DNA of 51,351 bases from Stramenopiles sp. TOSAG23-6 (taxonomy: Eukaryota > Sar): NCBI GenBank assembly GCA_900128565.1, contig LT635921.1, positions 1-51,351 of the forward strand, written 5' to 3'. The translations under genes were made by a program, and so were the position numbers. This document shows positions 10,273 to 18,714 of this stretch, in pieces. Each line of letters begins with the position of its first letter. The stretch's first letter is position 1. The notes beneath the pieces were generated by a model. It did no database searches. It saw nothing but the letters and a program-made list of their open reading frames with translations, and was not told the origin of the DNA.

Positions 10273-10632
10273 TGTATTATATAATAAATTGAATGGAAGA
10301 AAACACAATAATTGAAAGATCTTAGATCCGAGGTGGACACGTCTTTCGTTTTTTCGTGGCCGCACAAACAATGACCATCCATCCATCCCATCCATCACTG
10401 ATTTTTTGACTAGGTCCTGGCTGACGTCATCCAAAAAATCCAAAATTCCTTGGGTTGGAATCGAATGGAAATTGGAATGCACAATATTTTTAATGTGCAC
10501 TCAAAAATCCTTCGAATCGAATTTAGTTTTTATTCATATTCGAAGCTTGTGTCAAGCTGCTTGCAAGGAAAAAGCAAAAAACGCATGATAGAAAGAAGAA
10601 CCGATTACATCCGAGATTATTTTTAAAGCACC
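10273..10632. promoter_or_regulatory. Divergent promoter region with CRE/bZIP-type palindrome
   Basis: This 360-bp gap separates two divergent starts. It contains the perfect octamer TGACGTCA at 10422-10429, the classical CRE/bZIP site, and a run of CCATC-like units near 10375-10395. No gene or RNA is seen. Shared promoter function is inferred from the layout; use of the CRE-like site is untested. Confidence 0.45.
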
Positions 10633-11439
10633 ATGAGTTTAAGCAGTGACAAAAGCATTGCTCGTGCTTCAGTTTCTAGTGATTTGATTTCTTCAGAGTC
10701 CTCAGATGACGTTAACCTTCAAAAGAAACTTATTCAACCAGCTCAAGTGCTTTTAGAACAGAATTTGAAGAGCGTTTCTAAAAATGAAGCGGATGAAGTA
10801 CTACTGGCTGAAAATACAAATGCAGTTTGTATAGAGAAAGAGTCCATGAAATTAAATGGGGATTCTGAGTCGAGTACTCGTTTTGAACAAATTGAGGACA
10901 CTTTAATTAAAGAAGACATCGGAGAGCACCCGTTTAGTATTGGAGATGAAAGTATTGCCAATGAAAAAACATCATTTGAAATGGTAATTCCATTAGAAAA
11001 GATTGAAAATGGAGTGCGAGTTGCGAATACTGTGATAACTGCGGCGAGTGACGCTGTTAGAAATAGTGATGCTTTAAAAACTACCTCTGTTGCTATTTCG
11101 AAAGCCTCATCAGCAGTAATAGAAAACACGATATCAGTCATAGAAAATACAGCAACAAGTGTAGAAGACGCAGCAACGGCTTTTTATACTTCTGCAAAAC
11201 CTGCTTTTGAGAGCGCTTCAACTCAAATCAGTGATTGGTTTTCATCCTTTTTGGACGACACTATTACTGAAAATTCTAGCAATCACGAAAACGACAATAA
11301 TAAAAATCCTCCTGATCCTCCTGGTATAAACAAAAATACTGTCGACAATACTGCAAATCCTCCTGGTATAAGCAAAAATACTGTGGACAACACTGCAAAT
11401 CCTCCTAGTGTAAGCAATCATGACGATGCACTTTGCTAA
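10633..11439 (+). CDS. Unknown protein with amphipathic-helix stretch and C-terminal repeats
   Basis: 268 aa from an ATG with A at -3. No family is recognised. Residues 1-130 are Ser/Glu-rich and probably disordered. Residues about 130-215 are rich in Ala, Ser, Val and Thr with regular heptad or 11-residue spacing (for example SKASSAVIENTISVIENTA), resembling the amphipathic helices of LEA, apolipoprotein or perilipin-type proteins, and end with DWFSSFLDD. The tail carries a 14-residue repeat with core NPPGIxKNTVDNTA, about 2.5 copies. There is no signal peptide or TM segment. Membrane-surface or lipid-droplet association is a possible role but only by analogy. The stop lies 97 bp from the stop of the convergent Prp17 gene. 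Confidence 0.7.
   Translation: MSLSSDKSIARASVSSDLISSESSDDVNLQKKLIQPAQVLLEQNLKSVSKNEADEVLLAENTNAVCIEKESMKLNGDSESSTRFEQIEDTLIKEDIGEHPFSIGDESIANEKTSFEMVIPLEKIENGVRVANTVITAASDAVRNSDALKTTSVAISKASSAVIENTISVIENTATSVEDAATAFYTSAKPAFESASTQISDWFSSFLDDTITENSSNHENDNNKNPPDPPGINKNTVDNTANPPGISKNTVDNTANPPSVSNHDDALC
11309..11420 (+). repeat. 42-bp coding tandem repeat
   Basis: About 2.5 copies of a 42-bp unit encode NPPGI(N/S)KNTVDNTA at the C-terminus of the unknown 268-aa protein. Copies differ at a few bases (gtcgacaatact versus gtggacaacact). Confidence 0.7.
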
Positions 11440-11536
11440 CTACAAAATCTGTTAGTGTAAATTTTCTATGTTTTTAAAAGTATAAAAGAAACGTTTATAA
11501 TATGAATTTTATCACAGAAAAACACAACATATATAT

Positions 11537-13603
11537 TTAATCCCAATATTTAATGAGACCATCCCAGCCACATGTAGCAACTTTACTCTTCTCGGTAGGG
11601 TGCCATATAGCACCAATACATGGCCCATTATTATGTGCTTTCAATTTACGATAGACAAATCTTGTTTTTCTGTCCCAGAACCAAAGTTTACCATCACCAT
11701 CACCGGACATGATAAATTGTCCATTTGGTGAGAATCCAACTTGACATGCAAATCCTGCATTAATATGACCTTTGTACACAATATTTTTTACTTTTCGTAT
11801 ATCAGGTATACTATATGTAACGATTTGGTTATCAAGAGATTGGCCCATTATATGTTTGCCGTCAGGAGATAATGTCATAGATGGTATTGAGAACAAATCT
11901 GCATCACCACTTGTATGTTTTACTGGAACAGGTACGCCATAGTCCCATCGAATAATAGACCTATCATCAGCAGTTGTTACAAACCCCTTTGGTTTAAAGC
12001 ATGTGATTGTATGGACTGGTCCAGTATGATGATCATACTCTTGTTCCACTTCTCCAGTTCTAACATCGTATTGTACAATTTTCTGACTACTTGTTCCAAT
12101 AAGAACTGAGTTATTATCATATTTATAATAAGTGATACAATACGGTATCTTATTACCAGTATAATCACCAATACATTGTCCAGTTTCCGTATCCCAACGT
12201 TTTGCAGTCCTATCCATTGAAGCAGAAACAAAAGTTGTTGAATCATCACTAAAGCTGATGTCACGAACACCTTGAGAATGTCCCATATATGTCCGACGAC
12301 ATTGACGATCATTGTGTACATCCCATATCTTAATTTTTGTATCATAAGACGCAGATAAAAGTAGATGACCATAACCAGGAGAAAATTCAATCTTTTGTAC
12401 ACCTTTAGTGTGCCCAGTCCACGTATGAAGACATTTCTTGGGAATAAAACATTTTTCATTTTCCCAATCCTCGTACTCTTTTGGTCTAAGACTAGAATCA
12501 GGTTGGTTCCAAGGACGCCCTTGATAATCTCTTTGACTATTACCATGGAAAATTGTCTTACACTTATCCATAGTAATGCCTCTTGACCAATTTACATGAG
12601 GACCTTCACCTTTACTGAACGTCATTGCTTGCGCTTTATCATTTCTATCTTGATTTAATTGCTCAATTTCTTTCCTGTCCTTGGCTGCTACCTCCTCAGC
12701 ATCTGAATCATCATCAGAGTAAACTCCCACATCATCAACCTTGAAATTGTATTCCTCACCCAATTGCGCTTTGTATTTGGCAGCACCCAAACGATATTTT
12801 CTCTGATCTTTTGTCAATGTATGAGCCTCTACATCAGTAGGAACACATTGTTGTATACCAGATGTAACTTCCGTTGCCCAAGGATTGCCAGCGTTACCAA
12901 AACCATCATCCATTGCATCATCATCAGCTAATAATTTCTGTTTCCAGGCTTCTGCCTTTTTCCTACGTTGCCCTTTAGTAAGACGCTTTTTTTTATTATT
13001 CTTAATAATTTGATCATTCAAATATTTAGATTTATCTGATGCCAAGAAACCGGTGGATTTTGAAGCTAAACTATTTTGCGGTTGATTGATCAATACATTA
13101 CCATGTACAGAATAAGCTTGACCCGTGTTTTGGTAATCTTTATACATTTCTTCAAAAGAATCAACATTAACAGAAGTTTTTTCTGCTACACCCGCATTTA
13201 CAAGCTTACCATCATATCCTTTCATACGTACACCTACATTAGGTTGTGTGGGACCTTCAGTGGGTGCATATAAATCGACAGCTAGAGGATTGTGTGTAAG
13301 CTCTGAGTTCTCTTTGAGGAAGGTTAATGCTAGAGAGCTGTTTTTATCGGGAGCAACAACCGGCGCGATTGTTGTACATATAGATGCCTTTTGTATCTGG
13401 GCAGAAAATGATCGTGGATCAAGTGGCAGGCGTTGGCCATGTGCTGCCATTTTCTTTGCTAGCATCCGGCTTTTCTTTACAGCTTGTGCTGAAGTATCAA
13501 CTCTCCCACGTTTTCCAGTTTTAACGCTCGAAGCTTTACGTTGCTCGGAGGTGCTTTGTCCCTCTTCATCAGAACTCGAGCCATAGGAAGCAAGAAACTC
13601 CAT
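11537..13603 (-). CDS. PRP17: Pre-mRNA-processing factor 17 (Cdc40/Prp17), WD40
   Basis: 688 aa from the ATG at 13603. Prp17/CDC40 is a spliceosome component needed around the second catalytic step of splicing. The N-terminal half holds conserved family segments (NPLAVDLYAPTEGP near residue 110; the KKRLTKGQRRKKAEAWKQK basic stretch; an acidic VYSDDDSDAEE patch). From about residue 390 follow seven WD40 blades, beginning HTWTGHTKGVQKIEFSPG and ending GWDGLIKYWD at the very C-terminus, as in human and yeast homologues. Length and order match the family. It shares a divergent promoter region with the unknown gene at 14017. A functional splicing factor fits the introns seen in this window. Confidence 0.96.
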   Translation of the reverse strand: MEFLASYGSSSDEEGQSTSEQRKASSVKTGKRGRVDTSAQAVKKSRMLAKKMAAHGQRLPLDPRSFSAQIQKASICTTIAPVVAPDKNSSLALTFLKENSELTHNPLAVDLYAPTEGPTQPNVGVRMKGYDGKLVNAGVAEKTSVNVDSFEEMYKDYQNTGQAYSVHGNVLINQPQNSLASKSTGFLASDKSKYLNDQIIKNNKKKRLTKGQRRKKAEAWKQKLLADDDAMDDGFGNAGNPWATEVTSGIQQCVPTDVEAHTLTKDQRKYRLGAAKYKAQLGEEYNFKVDDVGVYSDDDSDAEEVAAKDRKEIEQLNQDRNDKAQAMTFSKGEGPHVNWSRGITMDKCKTIFHGNSQRDYQGRPWNQPDSSLRPKEYEDWENEKCFIPKKCLHTWTGHTKGVQKIEFSPGYGHLLLSASYDTKIKIWDVHNDRQCRRTYMGHSQGVRDISFSDDSTTFVSASMDRTAKRWDTETGQCIGDYTGNKIPYCITYYKYDNNSVLIGTSSQKIVQYDVRTGEVEQEYDHHTGPVHTITCFKPKGFVTTADDRSIIRWDYGVPVPVKHTSGDADLFSIPSMTLSPDGKHIMGQSLDNQIVTYSIPDIRKVKNIVYKGHINAGFACQVGFSPNGQFIMSGDGDGKLWFWDRKTRFVYRKLKAHNNGPCIGAIWHPTEKSKVATCGWDGLIKYWD

Positions 13604-14016
13604 CAATATTTTGGATCCACAGTTTCACGTTATGATTAACTCAACTGTAAATGGTCAGGAGTCTAATGAGAGGCAGTCCGTAGCAGAGGAACTTGTTGAT
13701 TACGTATTTGGAGGAGAAGGCGATAGACACACGTCCCTGGAGTCGAAAAAGTCGTGGTAATACAGACTCTCTCTACGGAACGAAGAGTCAAGACCGAAAG
13801 AGGTTCGCTCGAGTCGAGCAGGTAGCACAAAAAATTTTAAATTCGAAATTCGGTCGAGCCGTCGACAGAATATAATAATTGTGAAACTGTTGCCTTCCTT
13901 GATTTGTTCTCTACTACTCTCACATAACTGGCATTTCTATCCATATTTCTCTTTCTACCTTCTCCAGAGGCAAAAGTATTTCATTACACGAGATATACTA
14001 TCTTTGCACATCATAT
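13604..14016. promoter_or_regulatory. Divergent intergenic region
   Basis: 413 bp between the Prp17 start and the start of the unknown gene at 14017. Around 13805-13870 there are several TCGA-containing words (cgagtcgagc, gtcgagccgtcgac). A 60-codon open frame at 13693-13875 has no family resemblance and no good start. I see no RNA gene; this is probably the shared promoter and 5' UTRs. Confidence 0.4.
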
Positions 14017-15309
14017 ATGAATAGTTGTCCGCCATCACGGAAATTACGAAGGGTAGTACCGAGTACCTACAATATAAGTTGTAGAGTCACACATACGAAG
14101 AGTACTGCTTTTTCTCATTTTTCTTTTTCTCGCGAGAGTAAAACCAAGGGAGTATTGTCTGTATCGTTTTCAAAAGATGGGATTCAAGTCGTTACAGAGA
14201 ATATTTCATTATCACTAAATGAACTTGATGCAGTAAAGCGTCTCATAACTTTATCAGAAATGACTCATTGGGCTACAGGGTATCAAACATTCAATGACGA
14301 GATTGAAGTAGGTGAAGTAGGTGAATGGATCCTTTATATAAACTTATTTCTTAGAGGTCAACGGTGGTCACATTCAGACAATAGAATAATTTCACAAAAT
14401 CAACCTTGGTGCACACATACCCGATGTAATTATGGATCAGATTCGAATCTTGAAGAGTTTCGTAATCAACACTTAAATCATATGAAAAATACACAAAAAC
14501 AGTGTAATTCTATAATAAAGTCACAAAAACAGTGTAACTCTATAAAGTCGGGAAATAATCCAACAAAGAAAAGTTTTTTTGGTTCAAAGGATAATACTCA
14601 AGATATCGGAGAACAAGATATTTACTGCACTCCAAACTACATTAGATCTAGAGAGAAATTATTACATACACTTAAAAATTTGAATCATCTTGTTGAAATA
14701 TTACTAAATGGACGAATTCAGCAAAAAGATTTGGCATTACCAGTGTTTATTGAATCCACAAATACAGGAAAAATATTTCCCCCAAGAAAGAATACTTTTG
14801 AAAATAGATATACTACAAAAGAAACTAAAATACATAAAATAAACCACAAATATAGCTATCCTAAATTCTTCCCAAGGAAAGACCAAAAATCAAAGAAAAA
14901 TGGGATTCATAGAAAAAAGGAAAATAGAATTCATACAAAAAAGACTTGGTTATCTCCTTTTACAAAACGAAAGATGTGCCGTGAAAACGATAAATCACCA
15001 CAAAAACAGTTGAAAGATAATTCCTGTACAAATACAAAAAAACATGAAATATTGGCAAATGATTTAATAGTTGAAGGATCACAGTCTGTACTAAGTAGAA
15101 ATTCAGATAGATACACCGAAAGTCATGCTAGAGAATCTTTGCTTGATGATTTGGATACCAAAATCTCTTCCAAAGAACAAAATTATGAAAGATCTGTTGT
15201 ATCTCCTATAAATGGATGGTTAAATGAAAACAATGTGATAAATAGTGAACACGAAACTAGAGCTTTTGAAACTATCGAAGTCGGAATATATAAGTATAAT
15301 AATTCGTAA
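14017..15309 (+). CDS. Unknown Lys/Asn-rich protein
   Basis: 430 aa from an ATG; no recognised family. Residues about 40-140 look folded (KGVLSVSFSKDGIQVV, LDAVKRLITLSEMTHW, GEWILYINLFLRGQRW), followed by a CTHTRCNYG segment. The rest is low-complexity, basic and Asn/Ser-rich, with a short internal duplication (QKQCNSIIKS, QKQCNSIKS). There is no clear TM, signal peptide or nuclear signal beyond basic clusters such as RKKENRIHTKK. An AATAAA lies at 15360-15365, about 50 bp after the stop. Convergent with the K+ channel gene. Probably a lineage-specific protein. Confidence 0.7.
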   Translation: MNSCPPSRKLRRVVPSTYNISCRVTHTKSTAFSHFSFSRESKTKGVLSVSFSKDGIQVVTENISLSLNELDAVKRLITLSEMTHWATGYQTFNDEIEVGEVGEWILYINLFLRGQRWSHSDNRIISQNQPWCTHTRCNYGSDSNLEEFRNQHLNHMKNTQKQCNSIIKSQKQCNSIKSGNNPTKKSFFGSKDNTQDIGEQDIYCTPNYIRSREKLLHTLKNLNHLVEILLNGRIQQKDLALPVFIESTNTGKIFPPRKNTFENRYTTKETKIHKINHKYSYPKFFPRKDQKSKKNGIHRKKENRIHTKKTWLSPFTKRKMCRENDKSPQKQLKDNSCTNTKKHEILANDLIVEGSQSVLSRNSDRYTESHARESLLDDLDTKISSKEQNYERSVVSPINGWLNENNVINSEHETRAFETIEVGIYKYNNS

Positions 15310-15487
15310 ATTTCAGCTGATTCCATTGAAGAATTTAGAAGAATTTTTAAGCATTTTCAAATAAAGTTTATGTTTATTTTGTATTTTGAAAGGATAATAA
15401 TTTGCTACAGCAATTAATCGTATTTAAATAGTACGTAGATTTCCTTTCAATGTAACATATATATTGCATGAAATATAATTAAGAACT

Positions 15488-17308
15488 TTACCGTTTTTGA
15501 CTTAATGATAAACAGTTTGCTCTAAGAAGCTTGGATATTTCATCAGCTTGAGAACCGCTATCCAATCGAGATATAACATCGGCTTTAAATCGTTTCCCCC
15601 ATTCAGTATACAGAGCAAGTGTCTTCTTGAAACTAGCATTAGTCAATACAAAATATTCACAATTCGTTTTTGCTCTCACTGTTGCTGATCTTGGTTGTTC
15701 TACGATGAGTGATATTTCACCAAAGAAAGATCCTGCAGGAAGAGTCGCTATATGCTGATTTTCCTTGGAAGTTACATCTACGCAACCACTATGTAACATA
15801 TACATTTCTGTTCCATGTTCGTCAACTCGAAATATATAATCACCAGCAATACACATCCCTGGTTGGATACAACGGACAATATTTTGAATAACACCTACCG
15901 GGGCGTTTTTAAATATATCTGCACGAGCTACGAACACACGATACATTTGTATTCGAAGGCGGCTATGCATATGATAGGGTAAATATTTGTTACAGATCAT
16001 AGTCAAGCGATTAGATGCGGATTTGCGACGCCACTGTACTGTAGCGTATCTTTTCATTTTATCGCAAAATACTTTTGGAAGTGATTTCTTGTTTCGACGC
16101 AGGAACATACCAAATGAACCAAAAAACTCTTTGCGTATTTTTGAGTTATAGTTGACTGCATCTAAATAGACGGTAATAGCACCCAAAATGGATGCATAAA
16201 AAATTATTCCAATGAGGTATATAAAAATAAAGAAAAGCCGCTCTATATTAGTAACTGGCGCAACATCTCCAAATCCTACTGTAGAAAGGGTCGTAACAGC
16301 AAAATAAAGTACAGTGATATATTGAGTGGCTTTGCCTGCCATATTTGCAGATACCATTATTCCTGCTCCAGTAACTCCACAGTTTTGGATACTCGCATCA
16401 CAGACCCCAGCAGATTCTTGAGCAACCCATGGAACTCCAGTAAAATTAGTACCAAATGATCCCAAACCACCTGTTACGGCTGACTCCACTGAAGATACAA
16501 AGAAAAAAAAACACCCTAGGTAATGGCACGCCAGAAGAAAGTATGACAAAACTTCAATTATCCCACTGACAGGTGAATTACTTCGTATCCATCGAACTGC
16601 AGGTTTAACAGTGTGATAGACTCGTTTGAAACGTGCAAGTCTTGCAAAGAGAAGTAAATCAAAAATGAATCTTACATTCAAGCGACCACTACAGCACAGC
16701 GTAGAATTGTTATCGACAAAAAGGCGACCCCAGTCAGCGAAGCATAGAATATCGAATATGAGACCTGTCTTATCTTCAGCGTAACCCATAAAAATCTTTT
16801 GCCGATCAGTAGTATAATACTTACCTTCCTCAGTTTGAAGGATATAACTCTTTTTATTATCTATACCCATTTCATGTGCAATTTCTTCATCTATACGGTC
16901 ATGACAGTCTTCCAGTATCCGAGCTGTAAAAAATGTTAAAATAACATCAATCATGAAGAAAATGCTTAAGACAAACTCATGTGGAAAGTTGATGTCAAAT
17001 GCAATTGCAAGTGGGGTAGTAATCACCGTAACGCAACACAATATAAAAATTAATAAATCGAAATACCATTTTTTCTCAGGCAGAATGACGCATACTTTAG
17101 AATTATTCAGGAACTTAATGAAGTTTCTCTGTTGTAAAAGCGCTTTATTTTGAAAAGCTAGCCTGAAAGATGTTGATTTTGGTGAAGTAGGTGGTGCAAA
17201 TACTAGGTTTCGTGTTTCAGCTGCTACAGGTGGATGCATAGTATTTATTTCAGCGATTGATGCAGTTTTACATACGCTATTATTGTCAGCAGGTACTATA
17301 TGTGACAT
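15488..17308 (-). CDS. Voltage-gated-type K+ channel with cyclic-nucleotide-binding domain
   Basis: 606 aa from the ATG at 17308. Six-TM architecture: S1 near residues 82-104 (WYFDLLIFILCCVTVITTP), S2 near 110-130, an S4-like helix near 207-232 (RFIFDLLLFARLARFKRV), S5 near 248-272, the pore near 335-350 with the K+ selectivity sequence TLSTVGFGD, and S6 near 357-380. A C-linker follows, then a cyclic-nucleotide-binding fold at about 455-575 with the phosphate-binding cassette GSFFGEISLIVEQPRSATV. This matches the EAG/HCN/plant AKT-like CNBD channel superfamily, and GFG predicts K+ selectivity. S4 has rather few basic residues, so gating may be weakly voltage-dependent. Whether cAMP or cGMP binds cannot be read from the sequence; the cassette's Glu and Arg are both present. 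Plasma membrane is most likely. Confidence 0.93.
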   Translation of the reverse strand: MSHIVPADNNSVCKTASIAEINTMHPPVAAETRNLVFAPPTSPKSTSFRLAFQNKALLQQRNFIKFLNNSKVCVILPEKKWYFDLLIFILCCVTVITTPLAIAFDINFPHEFVLSIFFMIDVILTFFTARILEDCHDRIDEEIAHEMGIDNKKSYILQTEEGKYYTTDRQKIFMGYAEDKTGLIFDILCFADWGRLFVDNNSTLCCSGRLNVRFIFDLLLFARLARFKRVYHTVKPAVRWIRSNSPVSGIIEVLSYFLLACHYLGCFFFFVSSVESAVTGGLGSFGTNFTGVPWVAQESAGVCDASIQNCGVTGAGIMVSANMAGKATQYITVLYFAVTTLSTVGFGDVAPVTNIERLFFIFIYLIGIIFYASILGAITVYLDAVNYNSKIRKEFFGSFGMFLRRNKKSLPKVFCDKMKRYATVQWRRKSASNRLTMICNKYLPYHMHSRLRIQMYRVFVARADIFKNAPVGVIQNIVRCIQPGMCIAGDYIFRVDEHGTEMYMLHSGCVDVTSKENQHIATLPAGSFFGEISLIVEQPRSATVRAKTNCEYFVLTNASFKKTLALYTEWGKRFKADVISRLDSGSQADEISKLLRANCLSLSQKR

Positions 17309-17527
17309 GCTTCTATAAATGAAAGAATTTGTTGAAAGGATTTAAAAATATACTGTGTGTACTAATCGTGGATGTACGTGGAAGATCTGACCGGTGCCTC
17401 AGAAAACCCCCGATATATAGAAATCAAATAGCCCCGATGTCAAAAAATCACTGCTGGGTAGTCGTAGTGTAAAGAAGAGAGTCAACTCGAAAGTCGAATC
17501 TCGATTGTCGAGAGAGTAAATCCAAGT

Positions 17528-18616
17528 ATGTCTGGCGTTGCAGTTCCAAAGTCTGCTTACAAGTTATCGTCATATGAGTTGGCTCGTCTTGCGAATATAA
17601 AGCGAAATGAAGAGGTTTTGAGAAGTCTTGGGTTGGACCCAAAACGCTTCACAAAGAAATGTCCGAAAGAAAAAAGACCACTCAAACGCCGGATTGTAAG
17701 CCACGAACCGACTAGAAGGTCAAATCGACTGGCAAAATTAGAGACACCGGACTACAAAGAAGAACAAAACTACACTAACGAAGATAAATGTAAGCGTAGA
17801 CGTATCGATCCAATTTCAGAGATAGAAGGCCCTTGCGTTGAAGCTAGAGCGACCTCGAGACAAAAAGCTCTGGCTGCTCGACTTGAAAAGCAGAATCGTT
17901 CAAAGCGTGTTGCTACACCAATAAATTCCATCAAAGTTATTAATGTGGATGTGGAAAAGTTAGATAAAAATTGGCTTGGGAAAGTTATCCCCCCTCGTGG
18001 TGGTCAGGTAAAAGCTGCTGTTATGGATCTTGCTGGTGGTCAGCGAGTTCGCTTCAGTAGAATGAGCGGAATACAAGCTTGGCATAATGCGATACTATTG
18101 TTTATAAATGTGTATGGTGATGAATATAAGAATGTTTTTCTTGATTCTGGTCGCGAAATAACATGGTTTGCACAAAATTCGCAGTGGGAAGGCACTCCAG
18201 TGATTCAAAGATTAATTAACTCCAGTGGTGGAATTGTAACGTATGATATCGATGGTAGGTTGGAAGAAGAAGAGTGGGATGAAACCCCTGTGTTGTTATT
18301 CTGTAGAGTCAAAGGTAGTGGATACACTTATTGTGGACGTTTGGAGTACGTAGCGCATAACCCAGAAGAATTGCCCATAAGATTTATATGGCGTCTTCGT
18401 GCATTTGATGGTTATAAAGAAGAATTTGTCAAGGATAGTAATGAAAATAATGGGAGTAATTTGACAAAAGATATAAATACTGACAAGAATAATTCCAATC
18501 AAGCACTAGGCAAAGATAAATCCTCAAAATCAAAAAGGAAAGTTAAACTCAGAGATTGTGCTGCATTTGCTGAACTTCTTGAGGAATGTAATTCTTTACT
18601 ACCAAAAGGATCTTAA
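17528..18616 (+). CDS. Unknown probably nuclear protein
   Basis: 362 aa from an ATG. The N-terminus YELARLANIKRNEEVLRSLGL resembles the short conserved opening of several nuclear proteins such as WDR76/CMR1, but no WD repeats follow. Basic clusters (KEKRPLKRRIV, TRRSNRLAKLE, CKRRRID) look like nuclear signals or DNA/chromatin contacts. Residues about 150-300 form a folded domain with VRFSRMSGIQAWHNA, ITWFAQNSQWEGTPVIQRLI and VLLFCRVKGSGYTYCGRLEY; I have a sense of similar uncharacterised domains in algae but cannot name a family. The C-terminus is Lys/Asn-rich and ends in a helical segment (DCAAFAELLEECNSLLP). Divergent from the K+ channel gene, 219 bp apart. Confidence 0.75.
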   Translation: MSGVAVPKSAYKLSSYELARLANIKRNEEVLRSLGLDPKRFTKKCPKEKRPLKRRIVSHEPTRRSNRLAKLETPDYKEEQNYTNEDKCKRRRIDPISEIEGPCVEARATSRQKALAARLEKQNRSKRVATPINSIKVINVDVEKLDKNWLGKVIPPRGGQVKAAVMDLAGGQRVRFSRMSGIQAWHNAILLFINVYGDEYKNVFLDSGREITWFAQNSQWEGTPVIQRLINSSGGIVTYDIDGRLEEEEWDETPVLLFCRVKGSGYTYCGRLEYVAHNPEELPIRFIWRLRAFDGYKEEFVKDSNENNGSNLTKDINTDKNNSNQALGKDKSSKSKRKVKLRDCAAFAELLEECNSLLPKGS

Positions 18617-18714
18617 TCTAAATTTACTCTTTTCTAGTACGATGAAGAACTGCCAAAACAAATACACATATGAAACAATAGAGAATGTAATAAAATATGT
18701 TTAATTGGATTACG

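Noticed and set aside
11977-12546. 189-codon minus-strand ORF inside Prp17
   Set aside because: A shifted frame of the WD40 region with no family resemblance, while the Prp17 frame is clearly conserved.
13693-13875. 60-codon + ORF upstream of the unknown gene at 14017
   Set aside because: Non-ATG start, basic low-information sequence, and located in a divergent promoter gap.
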